64,000 nt of DNA from an uncultured Eubacterium sp. (lineage in GTDB: Bacteria; Bacillota; Clostridia; Oscillospirales; Acutalibacteraceae), in NCBI RefSeq assembly GCF_934525195.1, contig NZ_CAKSZA010000003.1, positions 233,736 to 297,735 on the forward strand. Direction: 5' to 3'. Both the position numbers and the translations under genes were made by a program. The notes below the pieces were generated by a model, which saw only the letters and a list, made by a program, of their open reading frames with translations, was not told where the DNA came from and did no database searches. Below are positions 1 through 6,611 of this stretch, one piece after another (position 1 is the stretch's first letter; each line of letters opens with the position of its first letter).

Positions 1-564
1 GAAATGCCGTCTGAAATTTGCGACCTCGGTTCATCTGTAAGAAGCGGAAACCGTTTCACTCTTAATGTTGGCGGAAAGACTGTTGATGTTGACCTTGAAA
101 CAGGTCTTGGAATCAACGGCATTGCTCCAAAGGTTGAAAAAATCCATAGAGCAATTTATAATTCGGAAAATGTTTCTATGATTAAGCACCTTGCAACTCC
201 TGATGTTGTTGCAGTATCTTGCCTTGATGAAACTATGGACCCTATGATTGACGATTTTGCTCAAATCGTTGGTCTTGATGTAAAATGCGTCCCATGGATT
301 AACGGCGACACAGACGAATGCGCAAAGGAAATTGCAAAATCAATCAAGGACAGAAACGCTGTTCTCATTCAAGGAATGGGTGCAATGATTACAGGCAACA
401 ATGACGGTGACCTTCAGGCTCTTGATATTATTATGGACAAGGGCGCTGCCGCTCAGATTGATTGCAATATTTTCAATCGTTCACACTATGTTCCAAAGGC
501 AGAATGCTTCCTTATGAGAACTGTTTATCTTGCAAAGTACAGTAAGCAGATTGACAAAAAGTAA
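1..564 (+). CDS. Class II aldolase/adducin-like protein, 5'-truncated by window edge
   Basis: The frame is open from base 1, so the true start probably lies outside the window; 187 codons are visible, ending in TAA. The C-terminal half resembles class II aldolase/adducin proteins (sugar-phosphate aldolase/epimerase fold), especially the stretch around residues 117-132 (NAVLIQGMGAMITG). Two details differ from catalytic members. The zinc-binding H-x-H region seems to be replaced by I-K-H-L-A-T-P. The usual G-H-G is G-M-G. This may be a non-catalytic or re-purposed family member. The gene is followed at once by a repeat element carrying an intrinsic terminator. The assignment is by resemblance only. 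Confidence 0.5.
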   Translation, partial: EMPSEICDLGSSVRSGNRFTLNVGGKTVDVDLETGLGINGIAPKVEKIHRAIYNSENVSMIKHLATPDVVAVSCLDETMDPMIDDFAQIVGLDVKCVPWINGDTDECAKEIAKSIKDRNAVLIQGMGAMITGNNDGDLQALDIIMDKGAAAQIDCNIFNRSHYVPKAECFLMRTVYLAKYSKQIDKK

Positions 565-568
565 CTAT

Positions 569-796
569 AGGCTGTGATAAAGCTTCTGAATCACGCCAAA
601 ATAAAAATTACCACATCAGCCTCCTCTTATTTATAAGGGGAGGTGGCAACACGAAGTGTTGACGGTGGGGTTTTAAAAATGCTGTAAGTATCGAACTTAC
701 AGCATTTTTGGCGTTTTTCGTTTTTTGCGAACAAGCGGTACCATCGTACAGCAATGTTCGCAAGAAAACGAAATTCAGAAACTTTCTCAACAGCCT
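569..796 (+). repeat. MITE-like dispersed repeat, copy 1 (short form)
   Basis: This 228-bp element is bounded by imperfect terminal inverted repeats of about 24 bp: the left end AGGCTGTGATAAAGCTTCTG matches the reverse complement of the right end, AGGCTGTTGAGAAAGTTTCT. Related copies in the same orientation lie at 20269-20559 and 29843-30136. Inside are a CAACAC-GAA-GTGTTG hairpin, an intrinsic terminator (675-709) and a further dyad (TTGCGAAC...GTTCGCAA). This copy lacks the roughly 60-bp internal segment found in the other two. It sits 4 bp after the upstream stop codon. There is no credible protein or transposase, so it would have to be mobilised in trans, if at all. Confidence 0.8.
675..709 (+). 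terminator. Intrinsic terminator inside repeat copy 1
   Basis: A 15-bp perfect stem (AAAAATGCTGTAAGT with ACTTACAGCATTTTT) has a 5-nt loop and is followed by further T-rich sequence. It probably ends transcription of the aldolase-like gene. Confidence 0.8.
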
Positions 797-828
797 ATAT
801 CACTTCTGAAAGACTTTTCAAAAAACTG

Positions 829-857
829 TTGACATTATATAGGTTTTTATATATAAT
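829..857 (+). promoter_or_regulatory. Sigma-A promoter of tRNA-Leu
   Basis: Consensus TTGACA (829-834), 17-bp spacer, TATAAT (852-857). The tRNA begins 14 bp after the -10 element. Confidence 0.85.
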
Positions 858-871
858 ATAAATGCTGATTT

Positions 872-958
872 GCCGGCGTGTCGGAATTGGCAGACGAGAC
901 AGACTCAAAATCTGTTATCCGTTTGGGTGTGTGGGTTCAAGTCCCACCGCCGGCACCA
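872..958 (+). tRNA. tRNA-Leu (anticodon CAA)
   Basis: An 87-nt class II tRNA with encoded CCA. The acceptor stem GCCGGCG/CGCCGGC is perfect, the discriminator base is A (usual for Leu), the anticodon stem ACAGA/TCTGT encloses loop CTCAAAA giving anticodon CAA, a long variable arm is present, and the T-arm carries GGTTCAAGTCC. It decodes UUG. It has its own promoter and terminator and is monocistronic. Confidence 0.95.
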
Positions 959-988
959 ACGACGAGGTTTTTACCTTGTCGTTTTTTT
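959..988 (+). terminator. Terminator of tRNA-Leu
   Basis: The hairpin AACGACGAGG/CCTTGTCGTT closes a short T-rich loop and is followed by a run of T. Confidence 0.8.
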
Positions 989-1033
989 AATATAAAAAAT
1001 TCGGTATATAATAAAGTAAAGGAGTATGATTTT

Positions 1034-2005
1034 ATGTGCACAGCCGCAACATATAAAACAAAGGATTTTTATTTTGGCAGAACACTCGATTATGAATTTT
1101 CTTACGGTGACAGCATCACGGTTACACCTCGTAACTATCCGTTTGATTTTCGCTTTGAGGGCAGAAATGACAGTCACTATGCCATAATCGGTATGGCGCA
1201 TATTGCAAATGATTACCCGCTTTACTATGATGCCGTAAACGAAAAGGGCGTTTGCATTGCGGGGCTTAATTTTGTGGGCAACGCTGTTTATGCAACCGAA
1301 CCTTGTGATGGCAAGCAAAATGTTGCTCAGTTTGAATTTATCCCGTGGATTTTGTGCCAATGCAAGGATATGTCGGAAGTGCGTGAGCTTCTCTGCAATA
1401 TAAACATCACAAACACTCCGTTCAATGAGCAATTCACTTCCGCACAGCTTCATTATATTATTTGCGACAAAAACGAGTGCATAACTCTTGAATGTATGGC
1501 GGACGGAATGAAAATTCACGACAATCCAATCGGCGTGCTCACAAACAATCCGCCGTTTGATGTGCAGATGTACGAGTTCAGCAAGTATATGTCGCTTTCC
1601 CCACAGCAACCGAACAATAATTATGATTTGGATTTAAAGTATTTCAGCAGGGGAATGGGTGCACTCGGTTTGCCGGGTGATTTGTCGTCACCGTCACGAT
1701 TTGCAAAGGTTGCGTTCACAAAACTCAATTCCAAATCTGCCGATGACGAAAAATCAAGCGTCGGTCAGTTCTTTCACATTCTCGGTTCTGTTGACCAGCA
1801 ACGGGGCTGTTGCGAGGTGGCAGACGGCAAGTATGAAATCACGATTTATACATCTTGTTGCAATGCCGACAAGGGAATTTATTACTACACAACCTATAAT
1901 TGCCACAAAATCAATGCGGTTGATATGCACCGAGTTGACCTCGACAGCGATAAACTGTTTGCATATACATTAATTGATGAAGAAGAATTTTTCTTCCAAA
2001 ATTGA
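1034..2005 (+). CDS. Choloylglycine hydrolase family protein (bile salt hydrolase / penicillin V acylase)
   Basis: 323-aa Ntn-hydrolase that cleaves linear amide bonds, in gut bacteria typically deconjugating glyco- or tauro-bile salts. The start is the ATG at 1034, 9 nt after AAAGGAG, because it places the nucleophile Cys at position 2 (M-C-T), exposed after Met removal. Other family features are Arg16 and Asp19 (F-G-R-T-L-D), the G-L-N-F segment, G-V-L-T-N-N-P (oxyanion Asn region) and G-L-P-G-D-L-S-S-P-S-R-F (conserved Arg). The last block is typical of bile salt hydrolases, but penicillin V acylase activity cannot be excluded from sequence. There is no signal peptide, so it should be cytoplasmic. 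It is monocistronic, between the tRNA terminator and a bidirectional terminator shared with galE. Confidence 0.85.
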   Translation: MCTAATYKTKDFYFGRTLDYEFSYGDSITVTPRNYPFDFRFEGRNDSHYAIIGMAHIANDYPLYYDAVNEKGVCIAGLNFVGNAVYATEPCDGKQNVAQFEFIPWILCQCKDMSEVRELLCNINITNTPFNEQFTSAQLHYIICDKNECITLECMADGMKIHDNPIGVLTNNPPFDVQMYEFSKYMSLSPQQPNNNYDLDLKYFSRGMGALGLPGDLSSPSRFAKVAFTKLNSKSADDEKSSVGQFFHILGSVDQQRGCCEVADGKYEITIYTSCCNADKGIYYYTTYNCHKINAVDMHRVDLDSDKLFAYTLIDEEEFFFQN

Positions 2006-2022
2006 ATTTGAGGTATTAAGAA

Positions 2023-2052
2023 AACTCCCGAAGCGTATTCGCTTCGGGAGTT
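2023..2052. terminator. Bidirectional terminator between the BSH-family gene and galE
   Basis: Perfect 13-bp stem (AACTCCCGAAGCG/CGCTTCGGGAGTT) with a TATT loop between convergent genes. Confidence 0.85.
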
Positions 2053-2097
2053 GATTTGTTATTTGGCGTGGTTCAGGGAGCTTTATCGGCAGTCTTA

Positions 2098-3114
2098 TTA
2101 GTCCGGGTAGCCGTTAGGATTTTGACTCTGCCATCTCCAAGAATCTTCGCACATTTCTTCAATGCCTCTTTCAGCCTTCCAGCCAAGCTCCTTGAGAGCC
2201 TTAGACGGGTCGCTGTAGCAAGTTGCAATGTCGCCTGCTCTGCGTGGCTTGATTGAGTAAGGAATCTTTACTCCGCTTGCTTTTTCAAAAGCGTGAACAA
2301 CATCAAGAACGCTGTATCCGATACCTGTACCGAGGTTGTAGATGAACAATCCCTTGTCTGCTCTGACCTTTTCAACAGCCTTGAGGTGACCGAGTGCAAG
2401 GTCAACAACATGGATGTAATCTCTGACGCCTGTGCCGTCAGGTGTATCGTAATCGTCGCCGAATACACCGAGTTCTTCTCTCTTGCCGATAGCAACCTGA
2501 GTGATGTATGGCATAAGGTTGTTTGGAATTCCGTTAGGGTCTTCACCCATTGTGCCGCTCTTGTGTGCGCCGATTGGGTTGAAGTAACGAAGCAAGCAGA
2601 TGCTCCAGTCATTGTCGCTTGCATAAAGGTCTTGGAGCATACATTCAATGATGTACTTTGTTCTGCCGTATGGGTTTGTTACACCGCCAACCTGCATATC
2701 CTCGGTGAGAGGAGAAATGTTGTTCATTCCGTAAACGGTAGCCGATGATGAAAATACAATCTTCTTGCAACCGTTGTTTCTCATAACATCAAGCAAAACA
2801 AGTGTGCCTGTGATGTTGTTGTCGAAGTATTCAAGAGGTTTTACACAGCTTTCGCCAACAGCTTTAAGACCGGCAAAGTGAATAACGCTGTCGATGTTTT
2901 CAGCCTCAAAAACCTTTTGCATACCTTCTTTATCTCTGATGTCTACCTGATAGAAAGGGAAATCCTTTCCTACAAGAGCCTTGATTCTGTCATAAGATGA
3001 CTTTTTGCAGTTGTAAAGATTGTCTACAACAACAACATCAAATCCCGCATTCATAAGTTCAACGCATGTGTGCGAACCGATGTAGCCGAGTCCGCCTGTT
3101 ACTAATACTGACAT
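2098..3114 (-). CDS. galE: UDP-glucose 4-epimerase
   Basis: 338-aa NAD-dependent short-chain dehydrogenase of the extended GalE type, the usual length for the family. It interconverts UDP-glucose and UDP-galactose in the Leloir pathway and supplies UDP-galactose for surface glycans. The Rossmann motif GGLGYIGS lies at residues 7-14. The catalytic set is Ser124 in FSSSATVYG and Y149-x3-K153 (NPYGRTKY). The C-terminal block R-R-A-G-D is the substrate-binding signature. It stands alone on the minus strand, 85 bp downstream of proS. No other galactose genes adjoin it, although lacZ is present elsewhere in the window (53.1-56.2 kb). Confidence 0.95.
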   Translation of the reverse strand: MSVLVTGGLGYIGSHTCVELMNAGFDVVVVDNLYNCKKSSYDRIKALVGKDFPFYQVDIRDKEGMQKVFEAENIDSVIHFAGLKAVGESCVKPLEYFDNNITGTLVLLDVMRNNGCKKIVFSSSATVYGMNNISPLTEDMQVGGVTNPYGRTKYIIECMLQDLYASDNDWSICLLRYFNPIGAHKSGTMGEDPNGIPNNLMPYITQVAIGKREELGVFGDDYDTPDGTGVRDYIHVVDLALGHLKAVEKVRADKGLFIYNLGTGIGYSVLDVVHAFEKASGVKIPYSIKPRRAGDIATCYSDPSKALKELGWKAERGIEEMCEDSWRWQSQNPNGYPD

Positions 3115-3199
3115 AGTAATGCCTCCTAAATAATATATGTTACATTATTTCATCGTTAGAGCGATTTGCTTCGCCCTGACGGTTTTTGTTTTTGTTAAA

Positions 3200-4642
3200 T
3201 TAATAAGCCTTGCCCCAGTATACCATACATTTGGCAGGTTTGCCGCAGCATACGCACTTGTCGTCAAGATTTTCTTGGTCAAGCGGAATGCAACGAGAAC
3301 CGACACCGGTAACTTCCTTTACCTTGTCCTCGCAAGCTTCGTCACCGCACCACATAGCTTTTACAAATCCGTCGCCGTTCTTTTCAAGGTCGGCAATGAT
3401 TTCGTCCATATTGTGTGCAATGTATGTTCTGCGTTCTCTGTTTTCAAGAGCCTTTTCGTAGATACCGTTGCGTACTTCTTCAAGTTTTTCAAGGATAACT
3501 TCTTCAATCTTGTCAAGAGGAACGATTGCCTTTTCTCTGTTGTGACGGGTAACAACAACGCATTGACCTGCTTCGATATCTCTCGGACCGAGTTCGATTC
3601 TTACAGGAACACCCTTCATTTCGTATTCCGCAAACTTCCAGCCCGGAGTGTTGTTTGAATCGTCAATCTTTGCTCTGCAAACCTTGTTTAGTCTGTCGCA
3701 AAGTTCGTTTGCCGCATCAAGAACGCCGTCTTTGTGCTGTGCAACAGGAATAACGATTGCCTGAATCGGTGCAACAGCCGGCGGAAGAACAAGTCCGTTG
3801 TCGTCACCGTGTGTCATAATGATTGCGCCGATAAGACGAGTTGTTACACCCCAAGATGTTTGATGAGGGTATTGGAGCTGATTGTTCTTGTCTGCAAACT
3901 GAATGTCAAATGCTTTTGCAAAGCCGTCGCCAAAGTAGTGGCTTGTGCCTGCCTGAAGTGCCTTGCCGTCGTGCATAAGTGCCTCGATGCAGTATGTTCT
4001 TTCAGCACCTGCAAACTTGTCGCTATCTGTCTTTTGACCCTGGATAACAGGCATAGCCAAATCCTCTTGGCAGAACTTGGTGTAGATGCCAAGCATTTTT
4101 TCTGTTTCCTCAATTGCCTCCTCAGGTGTTGCGTGGAGTGTGTGACCTTCCTGCCACAAGAATTCTCTTGAACGGAGGAACGGTCTTGTTGTCTTTTCCC
4201 ATCTTACAACAGATACCCACTGATTGTAGAGTTTAGGCAAATCTCTGTGAGAGTGAACAATGTTTTTGAAGTGCTCGCAGAAAAGAGTTTCGCTTGTAGG
4301 TCTAACGCAAAGACGTTCCTCAAGCTTTTCGTTTCCGCCGTAGGTTACCCACGCACATTCAGGCGCAAAGCCCTCAACATGGTCGGCTTCCTTTTGGAGC
4401 AATGACTCAGGGATGAACATCGGCATACAAACATTTTCGTGACCTGTTGCCTTGAACATTCCGTCAAGTATTCTTTGGATGTTTTCCCAAATTGCATAGC
4501 CGTAAGGTCGGATTACCATACAGCCCTTAACGCTTGTGTATTCGATAAGCTCTGCCTTTTTGCACACATCGGTGTACCACTTGGCAAAGTCCACATCCAT
4601 TGATGTGATGTCATCAACCATTTTTTTCTGATTATTTGCCAT
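3200..4642 (-). CDS. proS: Prolyl-tRNA synthetase, short archaeal/eukaryotic-type
   Basis: 480-aa class II aminoacyl-tRNA synthetase that charges tRNA-Pro. The length and architecture (N-terminal catalytic core, anticodon-binding domain, Cys-rich C-terminal domain) match ProS type 3, not the ~570-aa bacterial type with an editing insertion. Motif 2 (VVRWEKTTRPFLRSREF) and motif 3 (GVTTRLIGAIIM) are visible. Four C-terminal Cys (CGDEAC...CVCCGK) look like a structural zinc site. It has no INS editing domain, so Ala-tRNA-Pro clearance would need a trans factor; this is family knowledge and no such gene is seen here. I looked for a T-box leader upstream and did not find one. Confidence 0.93.
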   Translation of the reverse strand: MANNQKKMVDDITSMDVDFAKWYTDVCKKAELIEYTSVKGCMVIRPYGYAIWENIQRILDGMFKATGHENVCMPMFIPESLLQKEADHVEGFAPECAWVTYGGNEKLEERLCVRPTSETLFCEHFKNIVHSHRDLPKLYNQWVSVVRWEKTTRPFLRSREFLWQEGHTLHATPEEAIEETEKMLGIYTKFCQEDLAMPVIQGQKTDSDKFAGAERTYCIEALMHDGKALQAGTSHYFGDGFAKAFDIQFADKNNQLQYPHQTSWGVTTRLIGAIIMTHGDDNGLVLPPAVAPIQAIVIPVAQHKDGVLDAANELCDRLNKVCRAKIDDSNNTPGWKFAEYEMKGVPVRIELGPRDIEAGQCVVVTRHNREKAIVPLDKIEEVILEKLEEVRNGIYEKALENRERRTYIAHNMDEIIADLEKNGDGFVKAMWCGDEACEDKVKEVTGVGSRCIPLDQENLDDKCVCCGKPAKCMVYWGKAY

Positions 4643-4688
4643 AACTATCTCCTATAATAATATTATTATATATTCGTTTCAGCCTTTT

Positions 4689-4717
4689 ATTATAAATGAT
4701 ATTTCCAAAAAAGTAAA
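4689..4717 (-). promoter_or_regulatory. Probable proS promoter
   Basis: On the minus strand: TTTACT (4717-4712), 17-bp spacer, TATAAT (4694-4689), 47 nt upstream of the proS start. The -35 element is weak. Confidence 0.45.
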
Positions 4718-4896
4718 CCGATTTTTGAAAATAACCTGACTCTTTGCAAAGATATTACATTCAGTATGGTGGTATAGCACAACTTATATACATATAGTAA
4801 AACAGGCGTTAACGATAGGTATAAAGTTGCACAAAATTACTTCACTTTTCTTGGCTATTTTTATCATATAAATGTCAAAAAAATGAAAAAGCTGTA

Positions 4897-4925
4897 TTGC
4901 AAAATTCAAATTTCGTAGTTATAAT
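4897..4925 (+). promoter_or_regulatory. ATP synthase operon promoter
   Basis: TTGCAA (4897-4902), 17-bp spacer, TATAAT (4920-4925). It is the only good promoter in the 355-bp proS-atpB divergent interval, which otherwise holds just A/T-rich sequence and the hairpin at 4936-4970. Confidence 0.7.
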
Positions 4926-4935
4926 GAGAGTAAAA

Positions 4936-4970
4936 GCAGGTGAAAAAAATAACAATCTTTTCAAACCTGC
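4936..4970 (+). promoter_or_regulatory. 5'-proximal hairpin of the atp mRNA
   Basis: GCAGGT pairs with ACCTGC, continuing with GAAAA/TTTTC after a 2-nt bulge. It would form within a few nt of the predicted transcript 5' end and just upstream of the atpB SD. A role in mRNA stability or translation is inferred. Confidence 0.4.
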
Positions 4971-4997
4971 AAATATATGGGAAATGGAGGAATGACG

Positions 4998-5825
4998 ATG
5001 ACAATAGCACCAATTAGTATGAGCGTCGATTTGCAGGAAGAACTCCAAAAGCAGCTCAACATCGACGAAGTGTTCGGCTTTGATGTCAATGGCGTACACA
5101 TCGGCTTTGATGAGAGTACGGTTGTTTCCTGGATTATAATTGTCGCTGTGACGATTTTGGCTATATTTCTCACCCGAAACCTAAAGGTTCAGGGCGAAAT
5201 AACCAAGCGTCAGATGATACTCGAAATGTGCTATGAAAAGGCAGAAGCATTTTTCAAAACCATTATGGGTCCAAAGGTAGAAAGGTATATACCATGGCTT
5301 ATGAGTATGGCTTTGTTTATCGGCGTGTCCAATATGATTGGACTGTTGGGATTCAAGCCACCTACAAAGAGTATGCAGGTAACTGCGGCTATGGCACTCA
5401 CTTCTATCGTGCTCGTAGAATATTGTGCCTTTAAGGATAAGGGTGTCCTCGGCAGGTTCAAGCAATTCACAAAACCTGTGTGGATAGTTACTCCTATCAA
5501 TATTCTTGAGGTGTTCACCAAACCGCTTTCACTTTGTATGCGACTTTTTGGTAACATCATTGCAGCGTTCACCATTATGGAATTAATCAAGGCAGTGCCG
5601 TTTATGAAGTTCGGATTTCCGGCTGTGTTCAGCCTCTACTTCGATTTGTTTGACGGACTGTTGCAAGCGTACATTTTCTGTTTCTTGACAGCTATTTATC
5701 TTCAAGAAGCTGTTGAAGAAGAGGAAGAAGAGCCAAAGGAAGCAAAGAAAATGCGCAAGGCTCAAAAGAAAGCCGAAAAGTTGGCTAAAAAACAAGCAAA
5801 AAAACAAGCTAAAGCTACGGCTTGA
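4998..5825 (+). CDS. atpB: F1Fo ATP synthase subunit a
   Basis: Membrane stator subunit forming the ion half-channels against the c-ring. The start at 4998 is preferred over upstream in-frame ATGs because GGAGG (4985-4989) sits 8 nt before it; this gives 275 aa. The essential Arg lies in the helix LCMRLFGNIIAAF. The last membrane helix reads FDGLLQAYIFCFLTAIYLQEA. Beyond it is a tail of about 38 residues, acidic (V-E-E-E-E-E-E-P) and then strongly basic (lysine/alanine-rich), which family members usually lack, since they end just after the last helix. It is first in the atpB-E-F-HA-G-D-C operon. Confidence 0.93.
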   Translation: MTIAPISMSVDLQEELQKQLNIDEVFGFDVNGVHIGFDESTVVSWIIIVAVTILAIFLTRNLKVQGEITKRQMILEMCYEKAEAFFKTIMGPKVERYIPWLMSMALFIGVSNMIGLLGFKPPTKSMQVTAAMALTSIVLVEYCAFKDKGVLGRFKQFTKPVWIVTPINILEVFTKPLSLCMRLFGNIIAAFTIMELIKAVPFMKFGFPAVFSLYFDLFDGLLQAYIFCFLTAIYLQEAVEEEEEEPKEAKKMRKAQKKAEKLAKKQAKKQAKATA

Positions 5826-5864
5826 GCATATAAACAACGATTTATATTTTAAGGAGATAAAATT

Positions 5865-6092
5865 ATGACAGGATCAATTATTGCAATCGGTGCAGGTATT
5901 GCACTTTTGTGTGGCATTGGCGCAGGTATCGGTATCGGTATCGCAACAGGTAAGGCAGTAGAAGCTCAGGCTCGTCAGCCTGAAATCGCAGGTAAAATTC
6001 AAACAACTCTTATTCTTGGTGCCGCTTTGTCAGAGGCAACAGCTATTTACGGCTTGATTGGTGCAATTTTGATTATCTTTATGGTAAAATAG
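5865..6092 (+). CDS. atpE: F1Fo ATP synthase subunit c
   Basis: 75-aa two-helix hairpin; its oligomer is the rotor ring. The ion-carrying carboxylate is Glu57 in LSEATAIYG. Helix 1 has the Gly-rich GAGIGIGIATGK and the loop has ARQPE. In the Na+-translocating Ilyobacter-type ring the ligands include a Gln in helix 1 and a Ser next to the Glu. Here the aligned positions are Ile24 and Ala58, although Thr59 is kept, which argues for H+ coupling. The SD is AAGGAG, 8 nt before the ATG. The usual atpI is not present upstream. Confidence 0.95.
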   Translation: MTGSIIAIGAGIALLCGIGAGIGIGIATGKAVEAQARQPEIAGKIQTTLILGAALSEATAIYGLIGAILIIFMVK

Positions 6093-6128
6093 TTCGCCGT
6101 TCATTATTGATTGAAAGGAAATTAACAA

Positions 6129-6611
6129 ATGTTAAAGTTTGATTTTAATTTGCTTTGGACAATAGTCAATCTTATTATTTTCTATCTTTTGATGAGATTT
6201 TTCCTTATCAAGCCAATCAAAAAGACACTTCAGGCAAGAAAGGAATTGATTGATAATCAGTTCAAAGAGGCTGAAGATACGGTTAACGCCGCAAATGAAA
6301 AAATGGCTGATTATGAGGATAAAATCAAAAATGTCAACACCGAGGCAAAGGAAATTATTTCCGATGCAAGGGACAAGGCAAAGGTTGAATATAACAAAAT
6401 CCTTGACAAAGCAAATAATGATGCCACAAGACTTAAGCAAGACGCTCAAAAGCAAATCGAGTTGGATACGGAAAATGCCCGCCGAGATGTTAAGGAAGAG
6501 CTTGCAAAACTTGCTATGGAGGCAGCACAAAAGGTTGTCGGCGAAAGCGTAAGCGCAAAAACCGATGCAGAGATTTATGACAAATTTTTAAACGAAAGCA
6601 GTGAAGATTAA
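6129..6611 (+). CDS. atpF: F1Fo ATP synthase subunit b
   Basis: 160-aa peripheral-stalk subunit. A single N-terminal membrane helix (about residues 7-27) is followed by a long charged amphipathic coiled coil (about 35-150), rich in Lys, Glu and Ala. The length is normal for a stand-alone b subunit, so it is not the mycobacterial b-delta fusion type. Its stop codon TAA overlaps by one base the ATG of the delta-alpha fusion gene, so translation is probably coupled. In the complex it holds F1 static through its contact with the delta domain. Confidence 0.94.
   Translation: MLKFDFNLLWTIVNLIIFYLLMRFFLIKPIKKTLQARKELIDNQFKEAEDTVNAANEKMADYEDKIKNVNTEAKEIISDARDKAKVEYNKILDKANNDATRLKQDAQKQIELDTENARRDVKEELAKLAMEAAQKVVGESVSAKTDAEIYDKFLNESSED

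Noticed and set aside
608..790. Minus-strand ORF in repeat copy 1 (and similar ones at 20368-20577 and 29945-30130) encoding related ~60-aa peptides
   Set aside because: They are translations of the repeat's hairpins on the antisense strand, with no SD and no promoter; similarity among them comes from the shared DNA repeat, not from coding selection.
878..1033. N-terminal extension of the bile-salt-hydrolase-family ORF starting inside the tRNA
   Set aside because: It would translate tRNA-Leu and its terminator, and would bury the nucleophile Cys that must be residue 2. The ATG at 1034 has a clear SD.
4643..4997. T-box riboswitch upstream of proS
   Set aside because: No specifier stem, no T-box consensus and no antiterminator were found; only a simple promoter and A/T-rich sequence.
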